Both the position numbers and the translations under genes were made by a program. From Companilactobacillus bobalius (GTDB lineage: Bacteria > Bacillota > Bacilli > Lactobacillales > Lactobacillaceae), in assembly GCF_009764355.1 (NCBI RefSeq), contig NZ_LNUA01000029.1, forward strand, positions 62,001 to 126,000: 64,000 nt of DNA, written 5' to 3'. How positions within the stretch are numbered: the first letter of the stretch is position 1; each line of letters starts with the position of its first letter. The notes beneath the pieces were generated by a model. It did not search any database, had not been told where the DNA came from, and saw only the letters and a list, made by a program, of their open reading frames with translations. Positions 23,776 to 32,720 of this stretch are shown here, in pieces.

Positions 23776-25404
23776 ATGCTTAATGCTAGACAAGTACAAA
23801 TATTGCTACTGCTCTGGAATCAAGATCATAGTGGAGAATATCTGTCCAAAGAGGTCAATAGTTCTCGACGGACAATAATTAGAGATATAAGCGCATTAAA
23901 TCAGGAATTATCTGTTAAAAATACAGCTGTTATCAATTCTGAGGGAAAATACAGCTTAGAAATTCATAATTATTCTCAATTTCAGGAACTAATTACTCAA
24001 TTTGAAAATCAAGAACGCAACATTCTGTATTATTTGCTGACAAATGACTTTCTAAGTATTGATGAATTAATGGACAAGTCGTTTCTATCAAAAACTGATA
24101 TTACCAATAGTATTGATAGAATTAATCAACGCAATAAAGACATTCTTGAGATAAAATCCAAAGTAGGCTTAGGTTATTCTGTCGATTTGTATTTTGCTAC
24201 TAAAGTTGATTTATTAGCCTATTTAATATCAGTAATCCCTAAAGACACCGACTCGAACATTTTAAAGAATACTTTTCCAAAAGATTTGAGAGAGTATCTA
24301 ACCGATAATCAATCAGCTGCACAATTACAGGCAATATCATTAATTTCTTCAGCTAATTTTGACGATTTCTACAATCATAAACGGGATTTACTCAGAAATA
24401 TTAAAGAATCAACTATCGAAAATCAAATTGAATTAGTTTCAAAGAATTTCTCTATCAAACTTTCCAAAAAACGTTTGGCTCAAAATATTGCGACACATTT
24501 AAAAAGATACAATCTTTTTCCAACGTTTATTTCCAATCTTTTATTGAAACAAATGAGCGATTTAAAACAAAAAGAACCTTTTGCCTTCGAAATGGCTCAA
24601 AATTTACAAGCTGAGATAAAAAAGGATGATCCATCAATTTTAATAAATAGTGATTTTCTAGCTCTTTACATTATTAACTGCATGGAAATTAGGACATCCA
24701 TTAAACCCGTAAGAATTTTAATGTATACGGCACAACGATCAATTGCATATATCAATGAAAATTTAATTACCGATTCCGTCGGTAATATATCTATGACTAG
24801 TGTATTCAATATTGATGAATTCAATAAACAAGTTACAAGTGAATCGTATGATATTCTAGTTACCAATGGCTTTAATGATGGTCTTAAACATACCCCAGAT
24901 GTTGTTATCAATGGTTTAATTGATGAAGCAACTATTTTCCGACTTAAAAAACTAGTTAGTGATAACTATTTTCACAATAATCTTACCCAAATGTTGCCTA
25001 AAGAAAATTATCTATTCTATGAGAATAGATCCGACAATTACTTCAAAGTACTAAAGAATGTTCTTAAGTACTTTATTGACGAAGGACAACTAGATCAAAA
25101 GATGTCTGTAAAACTATTGAATCGTGAAGAAGAAGGCAATCAACTTATGATCAATCACGTTGCTCTACCTCACGCAGTTAACGAAACTGATTTTAGTAGA
25201 ATGTTTGCTGTTGACCTAAAAACTCCCTTAAAATTAAATAAAACGGATATTTACCTTATTTTAATAGTCATAGTTAACGACAAAAACGATGATTACAAAC
25301 AACTTTTCAACTACTTATATAAGATTCTCAACAAGAAGCAAGTCTATCAAGCCGACATCGAAAAAAATTATACGAATATTCTCAAATATTTCAGAACAGA
25401 ATAA
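23776..25404 (+). CDS. PRD-containing transcriptional regulator (MtlR/ManR-like)
   Basis: 542-aa regulator. N-terminal HTH (residues about 5-45, LSKEVNSSRRTIIRDISALNQEL), middle region with PTS-regulation-domain features (about 190-310), an EIIB-like segment (RILMYTAQRSIAYI, without the usual Cys) and a C-terminal EIIA-like domain with NHVALPHAV, where His466 matches the phosphorylation site of fructose-type EIIA. Such proteins activate PTS operons depending on phosphorylation by HPr and EIIB. It starts 5 nt after the MalY-like stop with no clear ribosome site, so translation is probably coupled. It most likely controls this operon. Confidence 0.8.
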   Translation: MLNARQVQILLLLWNQDHSGEYLSKEVNSSRRTIIRDISALNQELSVKNTAVINSEGKYSLEIHNYSQFQELITQFENQERNILYYLLTNDFLSIDELMDKSFLSKTDITNSIDRINQRNKDILEIKSKVGLGYSVDLYFATKVDLLAYLISVIPKDTDSNILKNTFPKDLREYLTDNQSAAQLQAISLISSANFDDFYNHKRDLLRNIKESTIENQIELVSKNFSIKLSKKRLAQNIATHLKRYNLFPTFISNLLLKQMSDLKQKEPFAFEMAQNLQAEIKKDDPSILINSDFLALYIINCMEIRTSIKPVRILMYTAQRSIAYINENLITDSVGNISMTSVFNIDEFNKQVTSESYDILVTNGFNDGLKHTPDVVINGLIDEATIFRLKKLVSDNYFHNNLTQMLPKENYLFYENRSDNYFKVLKNVLKYFIDEGQLDQKMSVKLLNREEEGNQLMINHVALPHAVNETDFSRMFAVDLKTPLKLNKTDIYLILIVIVNDKNDDYKQLFNYLYKILNKKQVYQADIEKNYTNILKYFRTE

Positions 25405-25439
25405 AAAACATCAAAGCCGATTGACTTTGATGTTTTTTA
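25402..25439. terminator. Bidirectional terminator
   Basis: AAAAAACATCAAAG pairs with CTTTGATGTTTTTT across an 8-nt loop between convergent PRD-regulator and RpiR genes. Confidence 0.9.
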
Positions 25440-26240
25440 CCCTTTTAAGATGTTCTCAGATACTAGCCATTTATTAACACTCTTTCGATGCATACTAACG
25501 TACTTTGAATAAATAATATCCAATTGGATTAATACTGGAATTTGTGGAGAAATATTTCCTAGGGCTTCATTCGAAGAAAAACTGGCCGCATAAATTGTTT
25601 CATCACAATAATCTATAAATGGTGAATCTTCATTTGTTGTAATCAGTAAAAAATGAGCACCTTTCTCTTTTCCCTGTTTAATAGCCTCCAAAATATCAGG
25701 ATCTTCACCACTTAAAGAAGATATCAATACAACATCATTTTTTCTTAGTGAACTTGCTGAAAGCGAAATTGAGTGTTGATCACTATACACCTGAATAAAT
25801 TTTCCTAAACGTGTAAATTTAAACTCAAAATCTTGTCCTGCAAAGGAATTAAATCCTAATCCCCAGAATAATATAATTCTAGTGGAGTAAATCATATCAC
25901 AAAAATTTTTAACTGCTTCACTCCTGTATGAAGCATCACTACGGGTAGCCAATGCGTGGTAACTGGCCGTTACGGGAGTAGAAATTAAGCTAGCATCTTG
26001 GGTTTGATCACTCAAAGACATCTTATATAAGAAAACTAATTCCTTATAATTATTCAAACCCAACTTTTTACTAAACCTAGTAATCGATGGTGGTGATACC
26101 GATATTTTTCGTGCCAGTTCACTTATACTTAGAATTTTTCTTTTACTAATAAAGTAATCCGCAATAATTTGCTCCACTGCTGTTAACGTATTGCGTTTTG
26201 ATTCAATTAAAAGAAATAAATCATCTACTTTATCTGACAT
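25437..26240 (-). CDS. RpiR-family transcriptional regulator (SIS domain)
   Basis: 267 aa: N-terminal HTH_6 (LTAVEQIIADYFISKRKILSISELARKISVSPPSITRFSKKLGLNNYKELV in outline) and C-terminal sugar-isomerase (SIS) domain for a sugar phosphate (ILFWGLGFNSFAGQDFEFKF, LISSLSGEDPDILEAI). Its ATG overlaps the stop of the GH38 gene by 1 nt (TAATG), so it is the last gene of the fructose-type PTS/alpha-mannosidase operon and probably regulates it in response to a phosphorylated mannoside or hexose phosphate. Confidence 0.9.
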   Translation of the reverse strand: MSDKVDDLFLLIESKRNTLTAVEQIIADYFISKRKILSISELARKISVSPPSITRFSKKLGLNNYKELVFLYKMSLSDQTQDASLISTPVTASYHALATRSDASYRSEAVKNFCDMIYSTRIILFWGLGFNSFAGQDFEFKFTRLGKFIQVYSDQHSISLSASSLRKNDVVLISSLSGEDPDILEAIKQGKEKGAHFLLITTNEDSPFIDYCDETIYAASFSSNEALGNISPQIPVLIQLDIIYSKYVSMHRKSVNKWLVSENILKG

Positions 26241-28873
26241 TAAAATCCTTTCTCTATCCTTATAGTCTTAACTTCACCTGGTGCAAACTTACCCACAGAA
26301 ACGTCCCTTTGTAGTCCTAAATCTTCGATTAATACACCGGTAAAGTTAGTTAAACTGATAGTGCTTTCACTATCTAATTTAATTATACTATCACCCTGAA
26401 TTTTAAATTTATTAGGATTGTAAACACGTAATAACCAACCAGCATTGTCTTTAGATTCCGTTAAACTACTAAATATTAACTGATCGTTTTTAATTTCTAA
26501 GAAAGGTTTACTTTGAAGTTGTTTATTCAAAGGATGCATAACAAAATATTTTAATGTATTAGTAAACTGATTGATGCCTTGTACTTGATAATAAGGATTA
26601 GTAATAGCATAAATTTGAAATTGTTTCATTATTTGAGCAGGTTCAAATATCTCATCCCAAGAAACGGCAAATTTAAAATGTAATTCTTCCTGTAACTGAC
26701 TGTTGGGTGTTGGGATATATGTGAATTGATTTCCTGAAGCCACACCTGGGCGTCTAATTAAATCAGGACGTCCCAAGAATCCTACTGATCTAAACAGAGT
26801 CAATGCCACTTTATTAAACCCTGTGCCAATCATTTGGTATTCTTTGATACCTTTAGACATAACGGTAAAACTCTGTTGGTCGTCATGCAGATTAGTCCAA
26901 TGCAACATTGGATATATCGAAGTTGGTTCTTCATGTAATCCAGCATCTTTCCAATTGGAGAGATGCCTATCTACTACTGGTCTTTGAATATAACCAAAGG
27001 CTGTATCTGCATATGAGTACTTCTGTGTTTTCATATTAGAATTAAAAATCACGCGCATGCGGTGATCTTTAACCTTATTGTCGATTAACAGATGGTTCTT
27101 AATCAGGTTATCATTCCTATCTAAGGTCAAAGTTAATTTGTACGCTACTTTACCGTTTAACTCTTTTGTAGCACGCTCTTTTAGATCAACTGGTAAATTC
27201 CAAGCACCAGTTAATTGCATTGATTGAAATTGTTTCCCTTTATTACATGTCACTTGTGCATCTTTGAAATCTAATTCAAGCGTCATATCATTATAAGCTG
27301 GCGAGTAGTCATAAGTATCACCTTCATCACCATCGTCAACAACCTCTAAGAAGTTCACTATTTTCTCATGTGTTTTTTTATTCATTAGATTCAAAGTTCC
27401 GTTACTGAATTCTATTTGAAAAGCGTCATTCTCAATCTTCTTTTTTGTAGTTTCAGTTACTAAATCATGCTCATCATCTAAGGACTCAATGGATAATTTA
27501 GTCCACTGTAAAGCAGGTATCTCAATATTTGCTACACAATCAAAAACATGGTAATAATCCTTATCTTCATACTGACTCTCATCACGTTTTATTTGACCGC
27601 AATACTTTCTTGTAATCCTTACTACATCACAATCAACTGGTTTATCGCCGTTAATAATTCTAAAATTCTTCTCTTTTAGCGATACTTTAAAATGAATATT
27701 TTTCTTTACTGCAAAAGGTAAGGTATTGAAAAATGTTAAATCATTAGCTTGTTTATTTTCTTCTGATTCTGATATTTTACGAACTAAATAATCCACTGTG
27801 GAGTAAGATAGTTGGTCTACTTCTCTAAGTCTCTCCAAAATAATTTGGTTGGTTTTATCGCTATTACATCCACCCGCGCTATCGTGAGCGTGATTTCGAA
27901 CAACTAGTTTCCAAATTTTGTCCAATAATGACTTTTTATATGGTATTCCTATTCTGTCTGCCATTGCCATTAAAGGTTCTAACTGATAGATCATGCGACG
28001 TTCTACTTTATCGTTCAAATATTTCTGGTCGTAACGTGAAGAATAAATTGATCGGTGTATTTTAGAAACAGAACTAGTAATAAATTCACCTGAAACGTTA
28101 TCCAATTTAGCTTTACTTTTATTCACAGCTTCAAATAATTTAGGATAATTACTTTCAAATAATTTTACATTTTTGTTCTTTAATTCATCGTTATATAACG
28201 CAATTCGATCTTTCAAATTATAGTCAACATATCTCTGATCTCCTCCAACTGGCAAAGCAATATCATCCAGAGACGCATCGGCGATAACCGTCTTCATCAC
28301 ATTCTCGGTATTATCATCATCAATTAATCCAACTCCAACAAAATAACCATCTTTTATATTGATCGTTGTGACTTCAGATCCGTCTTCCGACTGCCAATTA
28401 AATTCACGATTACTAGTTTCCTCTTTAGGAAGTCCTCTCCAGAATAGAGCATTATAAATATCCATACCATTGTAAATTTTAGGCATATCGGCGCCTTGTC
28501 CAAATGAATCTGGCAAGTATCCTATTCGTTGACTGCCACCCAAATCATCGGCTAGTTTCATACCTAAACTTAAGTTTCTTATAATCGATTCACCAGTAAC
28601 TATAAGCTCATCAGTTTGTGTGTACCAAGGACCAATAAATAGTCTTTTGGCTTTGACCCATTTTTTTAGTTCTGATTTTTTTTCTGGATATGCGTCCAAA
28701 TAATCATCTAAAATACTCATTTGACCGTCTAGTAAATAATAGTCAACGACTTGATTTTTTAAGGCTTCAAACACCTCATCCATATGATAAACAAACTGAA
28801 CCATGGCTTCATTGCGAGTGAAATACCATTCGAAATCCCAATGTGTATGCTGAATTACATGTACTCTTTTCAT
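26240..28873 (-). CDS. GH38 alpha-mannosidase (MngB-like)
   Basis: 877-aa intracellular alpha-mannosidase, the same length as E. coli MngB. Seen: zinc site His11/Asp13 in HTHWDFEWYFT, nucleophile-type Asp122 in YLPDSFGQGADMPK, NHAHDSAGGCNSDKTN (third zinc region), and a large C-terminal beta domain. MngB removes mannose-6-phosphate from 2-O-(6-phospho-mannosyl)-glycerate imported by a fructose-family PTS. The same pairing occurs here, with EIIBC and EIIA genes upstream. Substrate could be mannosylglycerate or another alpha-mannoside. AGGAAGG precedes the ATG. A second GH38 of similar length is encoded at 45518-48139. Confidence 0.9.
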   Translation of the reverse strand: MKRVHVIQHTHWDFEWYFTRNEAMVQFVYHMDEVFEALKNQVVDYYLLDGQMSILDDYLDAYPEKKSELKKWVKAKRLFIGPWYTQTDELIVTGESIIRNLSLGMKLADDLGGSQRIGYLPDSFGQGADMPKIYNGMDIYNALFWRGLPKEETSNREFNWQSEDGSEVTTINIKDGYFVGVGLIDDDNTENVMKTVIADASLDDIALPVGGDQRYVDYNLKDRIALYNDELKNKNVKLFESNYPKLFEAVNKSKAKLDNVSGEFITSSVSKIHRSIYSSRYDQKYLNDKVERRMIYQLEPLMAMADRIGIPYKKSLLDKIWKLVVRNHAHDSAGGCNSDKTNQIILERLREVDQLSYSTVDYLVRKISESEENKQANDLTFFNTLPFAVKKNIHFKVSLKEKNFRIINGDKPVDCDVVRITRKYCGQIKRDESQYEDKDYYHVFDCVANIEIPALQWTKLSIESLDDEHDLVTETTKKKIENDAFQIEFSNGTLNLMNKKTHEKIVNFLEVVDDGDEGDTYDYSPAYNDMTLELDFKDAQVTCNKGKQFQSMQLTGAWNLPVDLKERATKELNGKVAYKLTLTLDRNDNLIKNHLLIDNKVKDHRMRVIFNSNMKTQKYSYADTAFGYIQRPVVDRHLSNWKDAGLHEEPTSIYPMLHWTNLHDDQQSFTVMSKGIKEYQMIGTGFNKVALTLFRSVGFLGRPDLIRRPGVASGNQFTYIPTPNSQLQEELHFKFAVSWDEIFEPAQIMKQFQIYAITNPYYQVQGINQFTNTLKYFVMHPLNKQLQSKPFLEIKNDQLIFSSLTESKDNAGWLLRVYNPNKFKIQGDSIIKLDSESTISLTNFTGVLIEDLGLQRDVSVGKFAPGEVKTIRIEKGF

Positions 28874-28888
28874 AATTTACCTTCCTAG

Positions 28889-28922
28889 TAAAAAAGGGAG
28901 AATCAAATAATCTCCCTTTTTG
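28889..28922 (-). terminator. Intra-operon hairpin between EIIA and GH38 genes
   Basis: AAAAAGGGAGA pairs with TCTCCCTTTTT. On the minus strand it follows the EIIA stop directly and ends in a T-run, a full intrinsic terminator inside the operon. Confidence 0.8.
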
Positions 28923-28925
28923 AAA

Positions 28926-29372
28926 TTAAATTTGATTAATTGCTTCAGATAGAACATCTTGATCATTACTATCAAGAATATTTTGTCTAAATTCATCATC
29001 CATTAATTTTCTAGCAATTTTGCTTAATAATTTTAAATGTTCTGTTGATCCGTTTTTAGGAATACTCAAGACAAAGGCCACCTTAATTGGTTTATTATCT
29101 AAGGCATTCCATTCGATACCATTAGTAAACTTGATCAAAAATAGTCCTGGCTTTTCTACACTATCATCATTACTATGTGGAATAGCAATCCCATCTTTAA
29201 AACCAGTTGTTGATTCCGCTTCACGTGTCTTTAGACCTTCATAGAAGGCATTTGCTGAATTGCTATAACCTTTTTCAGCCACAAATTTACCAATATTTTT
29301 AAAGGCATCATCTTGTGTTGTACTACTTTGATCATAAAATATATTTTCTTTATTAAAAATTTCTTTATCCAT
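28926..29372 (-). CDS. PTS fructose-family EIIA component
   Basis: 148 aa. Phosphorylatable His66 in TTGFKDGIAIPHSN, followed by the family's LDNKPIKVAFVLSIP and TEHLKLLSKIAR segments. The ATG at 29372 has AGGTG 5 nt upstream and follows the EIIBC stop by 13 nt; the longer frame to 29438 would overlap EIIBC without a ribosome site. It phosphorylates the upstream EIIB domain for import of a probable mannoside. Confidence 0.92.
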   Translation of the reverse strand: MDKEIFNKENIFYDQSSTTQDDAFKNIGKFVAEKGYSNSANAFYEGLKTREAESTTGFKDGIAIPHSNDDSVEKPGLFLIKFTNGIEWNALDNKPIKVAFVLSIPKNGSTEHLKLLSKIARKLMDDEFRQNILDSNDQDVLSEAINQI

Positions 29373-29385
29373 ACTTACACCTACA

Positions 29386-30876
29386 CTATTCAGCATTCTT
29401 TGCAGCTTCAATAACGGCATCACTTCTAGTAAGACCAATTATTAACGCTGTTACGGCAATTCCGGCAGATACACATAATATCCATGTGATAAACGGAATC
29501 GGTTGTTCAATATATCCAATAAATGTTCCCAATGGAGAACCAATTCCTCCATAGAACTTACACCCTGTTGCAGCAACTAATCCACCAGCTACAGCTGATC
29601 CAGCAACGTTAGCAATAATCATTCTGATAGGATCTGCAGCAACAAATGGAATAGCACCTTCTGTAACTCCAACTAGGCCCATACCTAAAGCAGCACTAGC
29701 AGCTGTTTTTTCATCTTTAGAGAATTTATTCTTCCAAATAATTGAGGCTAACCAAACACCCAATGGAGCAACTGAAATAGCAGCTTGTGAGGCTGTTTGT
29801 GGAACGAAGTTCGCATGCATGGGGCCATACTTTGCCATTGTATCTGTAAATACGGCCGTCCCGAAAATCAAAGCAGTTTTGTTAACAGGACCACCTAAAT
29901 CAAATCCCATCATGGCACCAATAACAGCACCCAAAATAATTGGTGCACTACTTGAATTCTTATTAATCCAATTTAGCCATGAATACAGGCCATCCATACC
30001 CGCGGCGATTGGCTTACCAATTACATAAAATACTACTAACGAAATAAATAATGTCGCTATAACTGGAATAATCATAATAGGAACAATTGGCTGAATAATC
30101 TTAGGCCATTTGATTTTCTTTAATAATTTAACAAAATAACCAACAATAAATGCAATTAGTAAAGCAGCAATAAATCCACCACCAGCTTTTGCATGTAATA
30201 ACTCAGCATCATTAGCAATGTAGGCTCCAATCATTGCGGGGGCCATAGCAGGTTTATCAGCAATTGACATAGCAACAAATCCTGCAAATAATGGAATCAT
30301 TAATTTGAAACCAACCTGACCAACTTGGAATAGGTTAGACATTAACATTCCCATTGAAGTTTTTGTATCAAATCCCCATTTAACAATTCTTCCCAAATCA
30401 TCTTTTTGGAAAGCATATAAGTTCGCAATAGTTAAAATAAGTCCGGCAGCAATAACCATAGGAATCATATAAGAAATACCACTCATAACATGTGTAAAGA
30501 AAGTTGTTTTTTCTTTATTGTTACCGATTTGAATCTTACCTACTTTGCTACCCTTCTTACCAAAAACAGTAGCTTCTTTTTCGGCCTTCTTAATCAAGGC
30601 TTCTCCATCATTGATTGCATCATTAGAACTAGCAATTAATAACTTTTTACCGGTAAAACGAATTGGATCTATTTTGATATCTGCGGCAATAATTGCTAAA
30701 TCAGCATTCTCAATATCTTCAGACGTCAATTTATTTTCGGCACCCATAGCACCATCAGTTTCTACCTTAACTTCATAACCCATCGCTTTAGCTGCTTTTT
30801 CAATTGCTTCAGCAGCCATATAAGTGTGAGCTATCCCGGCAGCACAAGCGGTGACAGCGACAATTCTTTTAGCCAT
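29386..30876 (-). CDS. PTS fructose-family EIIBC component (mannosylglycerate-type context)
   Basis: 496-aa permease. EIIB: Cys11 in VTACAAGIAHTYMAAEAIE. A linker near 100-120 is followed by an EIIC domain with about nine helices, including GFDLGGPVNKTALIFG and TEGAIPFVAADPIRM. First gene of the operon EIIBC-EIIA-GH38-RpiR. Gene order differs from the first fructose-family cluster (20591-22492), where EIIA comes first. The GH38 partner points to an alpha-mannoside such as mannosylglycerate. AAGGGG precedes the ATG, and a cre-like site lies 56 bp upstream. Confidence 0.9.
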   Translation of the reverse strand: MAKRIVAVTACAAGIAHTYMAAEAIEKAAKAMGYEVKVETDGAMGAENKLTSEDIENADLAIIAADIKIDPIRFTGKKLLIASSNDAINDGEALIKKAEKEATVFGKKGSKVGKIQIGNNKEKTTFFTHVMSGISYMIPMVIAAGLILTIANLYAFQKDDLGRIVKWGFDTKTSMGMLMSNLFQVGQVGFKLMIPLFAGFVAMSIADKPAMAPAMIGAYIANDAELLHAKAGGGFIAALLIAFIVGYFVKLLKKIKWPKIIQPIVPIMIIPVIATLFISLVVFYVIGKPIAAGMDGLYSWLNWINKNSSSAPIILGAVIGAMMGFDLGGPVNKTALIFGTAVFTDTMAKYGPMHANFVPQTASQAAISVAPLGVWLASIIWKNKFSKDEKTAASAALGMGLVGVTEGAIPFVAADPIRMIIANVAGSAVAGGLVAATGCKFYGGIGSPLGTFIGYIEQPIPFITWILCVSAGIAVTALIIGLTRSDAVIEAAKNAE

Positions 30877-30931
30877 TCTCTTATCCCCTTTTCATTTTCT
30901 ATACTTCGATGATAAGGGATTAATTAATCAG

Positions 30932-30945
30932 CGTAAACGCTTTCT
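30932..30945 (-). promoter_or_regulatory. cre-like site upstream of the mannoside PTS operon
   Basis: CGTAAACGCTTTCT matches the cre consensus at 12 of 14 positions including the central CG. CcpA control of the operon is inferred. Confidence 0.6.
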
Positions 30946-31030
30946 CAACCTTTAGATTCTATTTACCACTTTATTGTTTGTTCATGAAAAAAATTACAAT
31001 AAATAGAAATTGAATTAATGCATAAATATT

Positions 31031-31072
31031 GAAGGGCATGATTACATATAAATTTCTGTAATCATGCCCTTC
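31031..31072. terminator. Long perfect hairpin 3' of the hemolysin III gene
   Basis: GAAGGGCATGATTACA and TGTAATCATGCCCTTC form a perfect 16-bp stem with a 10-nt loop. It lies 12 nt past the stop of the HlyIII gene. A T-run is weak on both strands, so it may act as a terminator or an mRNA 3' stabiliser. Confidence 0.65.
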
Positions 31073-31084
31073 AAATTGCTTCAT

Positions 31085-31723
31085 TTAAATATATAAATAA
31101 ATTGAGAAAAACATCAACATTGTTCCGATAAGTACAAAAATATGCCAAATTACATGTGCATACTTTATGCCATTCAAACTATACAAAATTGCGCCTAATG
31201 TAAATGATATACCACCAAAGAGTAATAGGAAGAAACCTTGACTACCAAGATTATTCCATATTTGTTTTCCACCTAAAATACACAACCATCCCATGAATAT
31301 GTAAATTATTGTTTCTACTTTTTTTAATTTTCCTGGATAAACCGAATTAATTACAATACCCATAATTGCTAGAATCCAAATGACAATTATCATTGATATT
31401 CCTAACCAACCTTTAATAACTAATAAGCTAAAGGGTGTATAGCTTCCTGCAATCAAAATGTATATACTGCTATGATCGAATACCCTAAATACCTCACGAG
31501 CTTTCGTAAAATATAAACTGTGGAAAAGGGTTGAGAAAGTGTACAAAGTACACAAAGATATTCCATATATTATAAAGGACACATACTCAATTAATGATCC
31601 GTCTACATTCGCCTTTCTGATAAGGAAAATAAATCCTAATAAGCTCAGTACAATGCCTATACCATGCGTTAATGCACTAAAAACTTCATTCCTAATACTA
31701 TATCTTCTTGAAATTTTCATCAT
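31085..31723 (-). CDS. Hemolysin III/PAQR family membrane protein
   Basis: 212 aa with seven predicted membrane helices. Family motifs: EVFSALTHGIG near the N-terminus, TLFHSLYF, FDHSSIYILIAGSYTPF and the C-terminal WHIFVLIGTMLMFF, whose His and Asp residues form the PAQR metal site. Bacterial members are called hemolysin III, but their cellular role is unclear (membrane lipid or stress sensing suggested). Two adjacent ATGs follow AGAGGA; the first is used here. It stands alone. Confidence 0.9.
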   Translation of the reverse strand: MMKISRRYSIRNEVFSALTHGIGIVLSLLGFIFLIRKANVDGSLIEYVSFIIYGISLCTLYTFSTLFHSLYFTKAREVFRVFDHSSIYILIAGSYTPFSLLVIKGWLGISMIIVIWILAIMGIVINSVYPGKLKKVETIIYIFMGWLCILGGKQIWNNLGSQGFFLLLFGGISFTLGAILYSLNGIKYAHVIWHIFVLIGTMLMFFSIYLYI

Positions 31724-31982
31724 AAATCCTCTTAAACAATTTTATGAACTTCATTATAGCATCTAATTAATTTATCATCTAGTTTTTAAAACTAGATGTT
31801 AACATATTAACAATGATTTACATCTATAAAAGAACAAGGTCTATATGATTGATAAACTTTTATTAATCAACATTATAGAAAAAAATTAGTAAATGAAATG
31901 AATTATTTTTATAAAAATTAATCTAGAAAACTTATTTAATCCTGCTATAATCTTACTAAATTTAAATTAGGAGGAATAATCA
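31724..31982. other. AT-rich divergent intergenic region
   Basis: 259 bp between hlyIII-type and CPBP genes. Very AT-rich, including a small inverted repeat ATCTAGTTTTTAAAACTAGAT near 31777-31797. I see no ORF with a ribosome site. Confidence 0.45.
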
Positions 31983-32666
31983 ATGAACAGTCAGATAAAA
32001 TCATTTTTTTCAACTTGTTCTATTTTTTTACTATCCCTAATAGTACTTAGTTTTGCTCGATTTATATCCAAAGGAAATCCATATGTATATATTGTTTTTC
32101 CAATTATTTGGTTTTTGTTACTATTTTTCATAATTATTAAAACAAAGGGGGATTTATTACTTAGGGATTGGAAATTATTTAAAAGTAATAAGATAAAGAA
32201 CATTCTTCTATCTATATTGACACTAATATTAGTATATTTAGTCATTATGGCAACACATCCTATATTTAATCAATTCATTCCATCGAAACCAATTACTAAT
32301 TACGCTTTTTCAACAAAATCAATTATTGGATTACTTTTTTCAGTTTTGGCAGGTGCCAACAATATTATGGTTGCTTTCGTTGAAGAGGTAACTTACAGAC
32401 ATGAAGGTATGTACGTTTTCAAATCTAATAAATTATTGTTAATATTGATGTTAATCGTATCAAGTATACTTTTTGGATTTTCCCATTATTACAATTTCAA
32501 TGGCAGTTTCTTAGCTAGTGGTCCATATGTAGTAGCTGGTGCCATACTAGGACTCAGTTATTTGTTAAGTAATAATATTTGGGTTCCAATAGTAGCTCAT
32601 ATTTTATTCAATAGCACAGATATAATTGCAAGTATTACATTATTGTTACTAACAATTTTTAAATAA
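31983..32666 (+). CDS. CPBP family intramembrane glutamic protease (Abi/CAAX-like)
   Basis: 227 aa, six to seven membrane helices. All three catalytic motifs are present: Glu134-Glu135...Arg139 in VEEVTYR, the second-motif His168 in FGFSHYY, and His206...Asn210 in VAHILFN. Family members include Rce1-like proteases and bacteriocin self-immunity proteins in lactic acid bacteria. GGAGGA precedes the ATG. The gene is visibly more AT-rich than its neighbours, which hints at horizontal gain. No bacteriocin gene is recognisable next to it, so immunity is only one option. Confidence 0.88.
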   Translation: MNSQIKSFFSTCSIFLLSLIVLSFARFISKGNPYVYIVFPIIWFLLLFFIIIKTKGDLLLRDWKLFKSNKIKNILLSILTLILVYLVIMATHPIFNQFIPSKPITNYAFSTKSIIGLLFSVLAGANNIMVAFVEEVTYRHEGMYVFKSNKLLLILMLIVSSILFGFSHYYNFNGSFLASGPYVVAGAILGLSYLLSNNIWVPIVAHILFNSTDIIASITLLLLTIFK

Positions 32667-32672
32667 TGTACC

Positions 32673-32720
32673 AAAAAAGGCCGACGAATTCTAAATCATT
32701 AGAATCCATCGGCCTTTTTT
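32673..32720. terminator. Bidirectional terminator
   Basis: AAAAAAGGCCGACGAATTCT pairs with AGAATCCATCGGCCTTTTTT with two mismatches. It lies between convergent CPBP and sugar-kinase genes. Confidence 0.88.
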
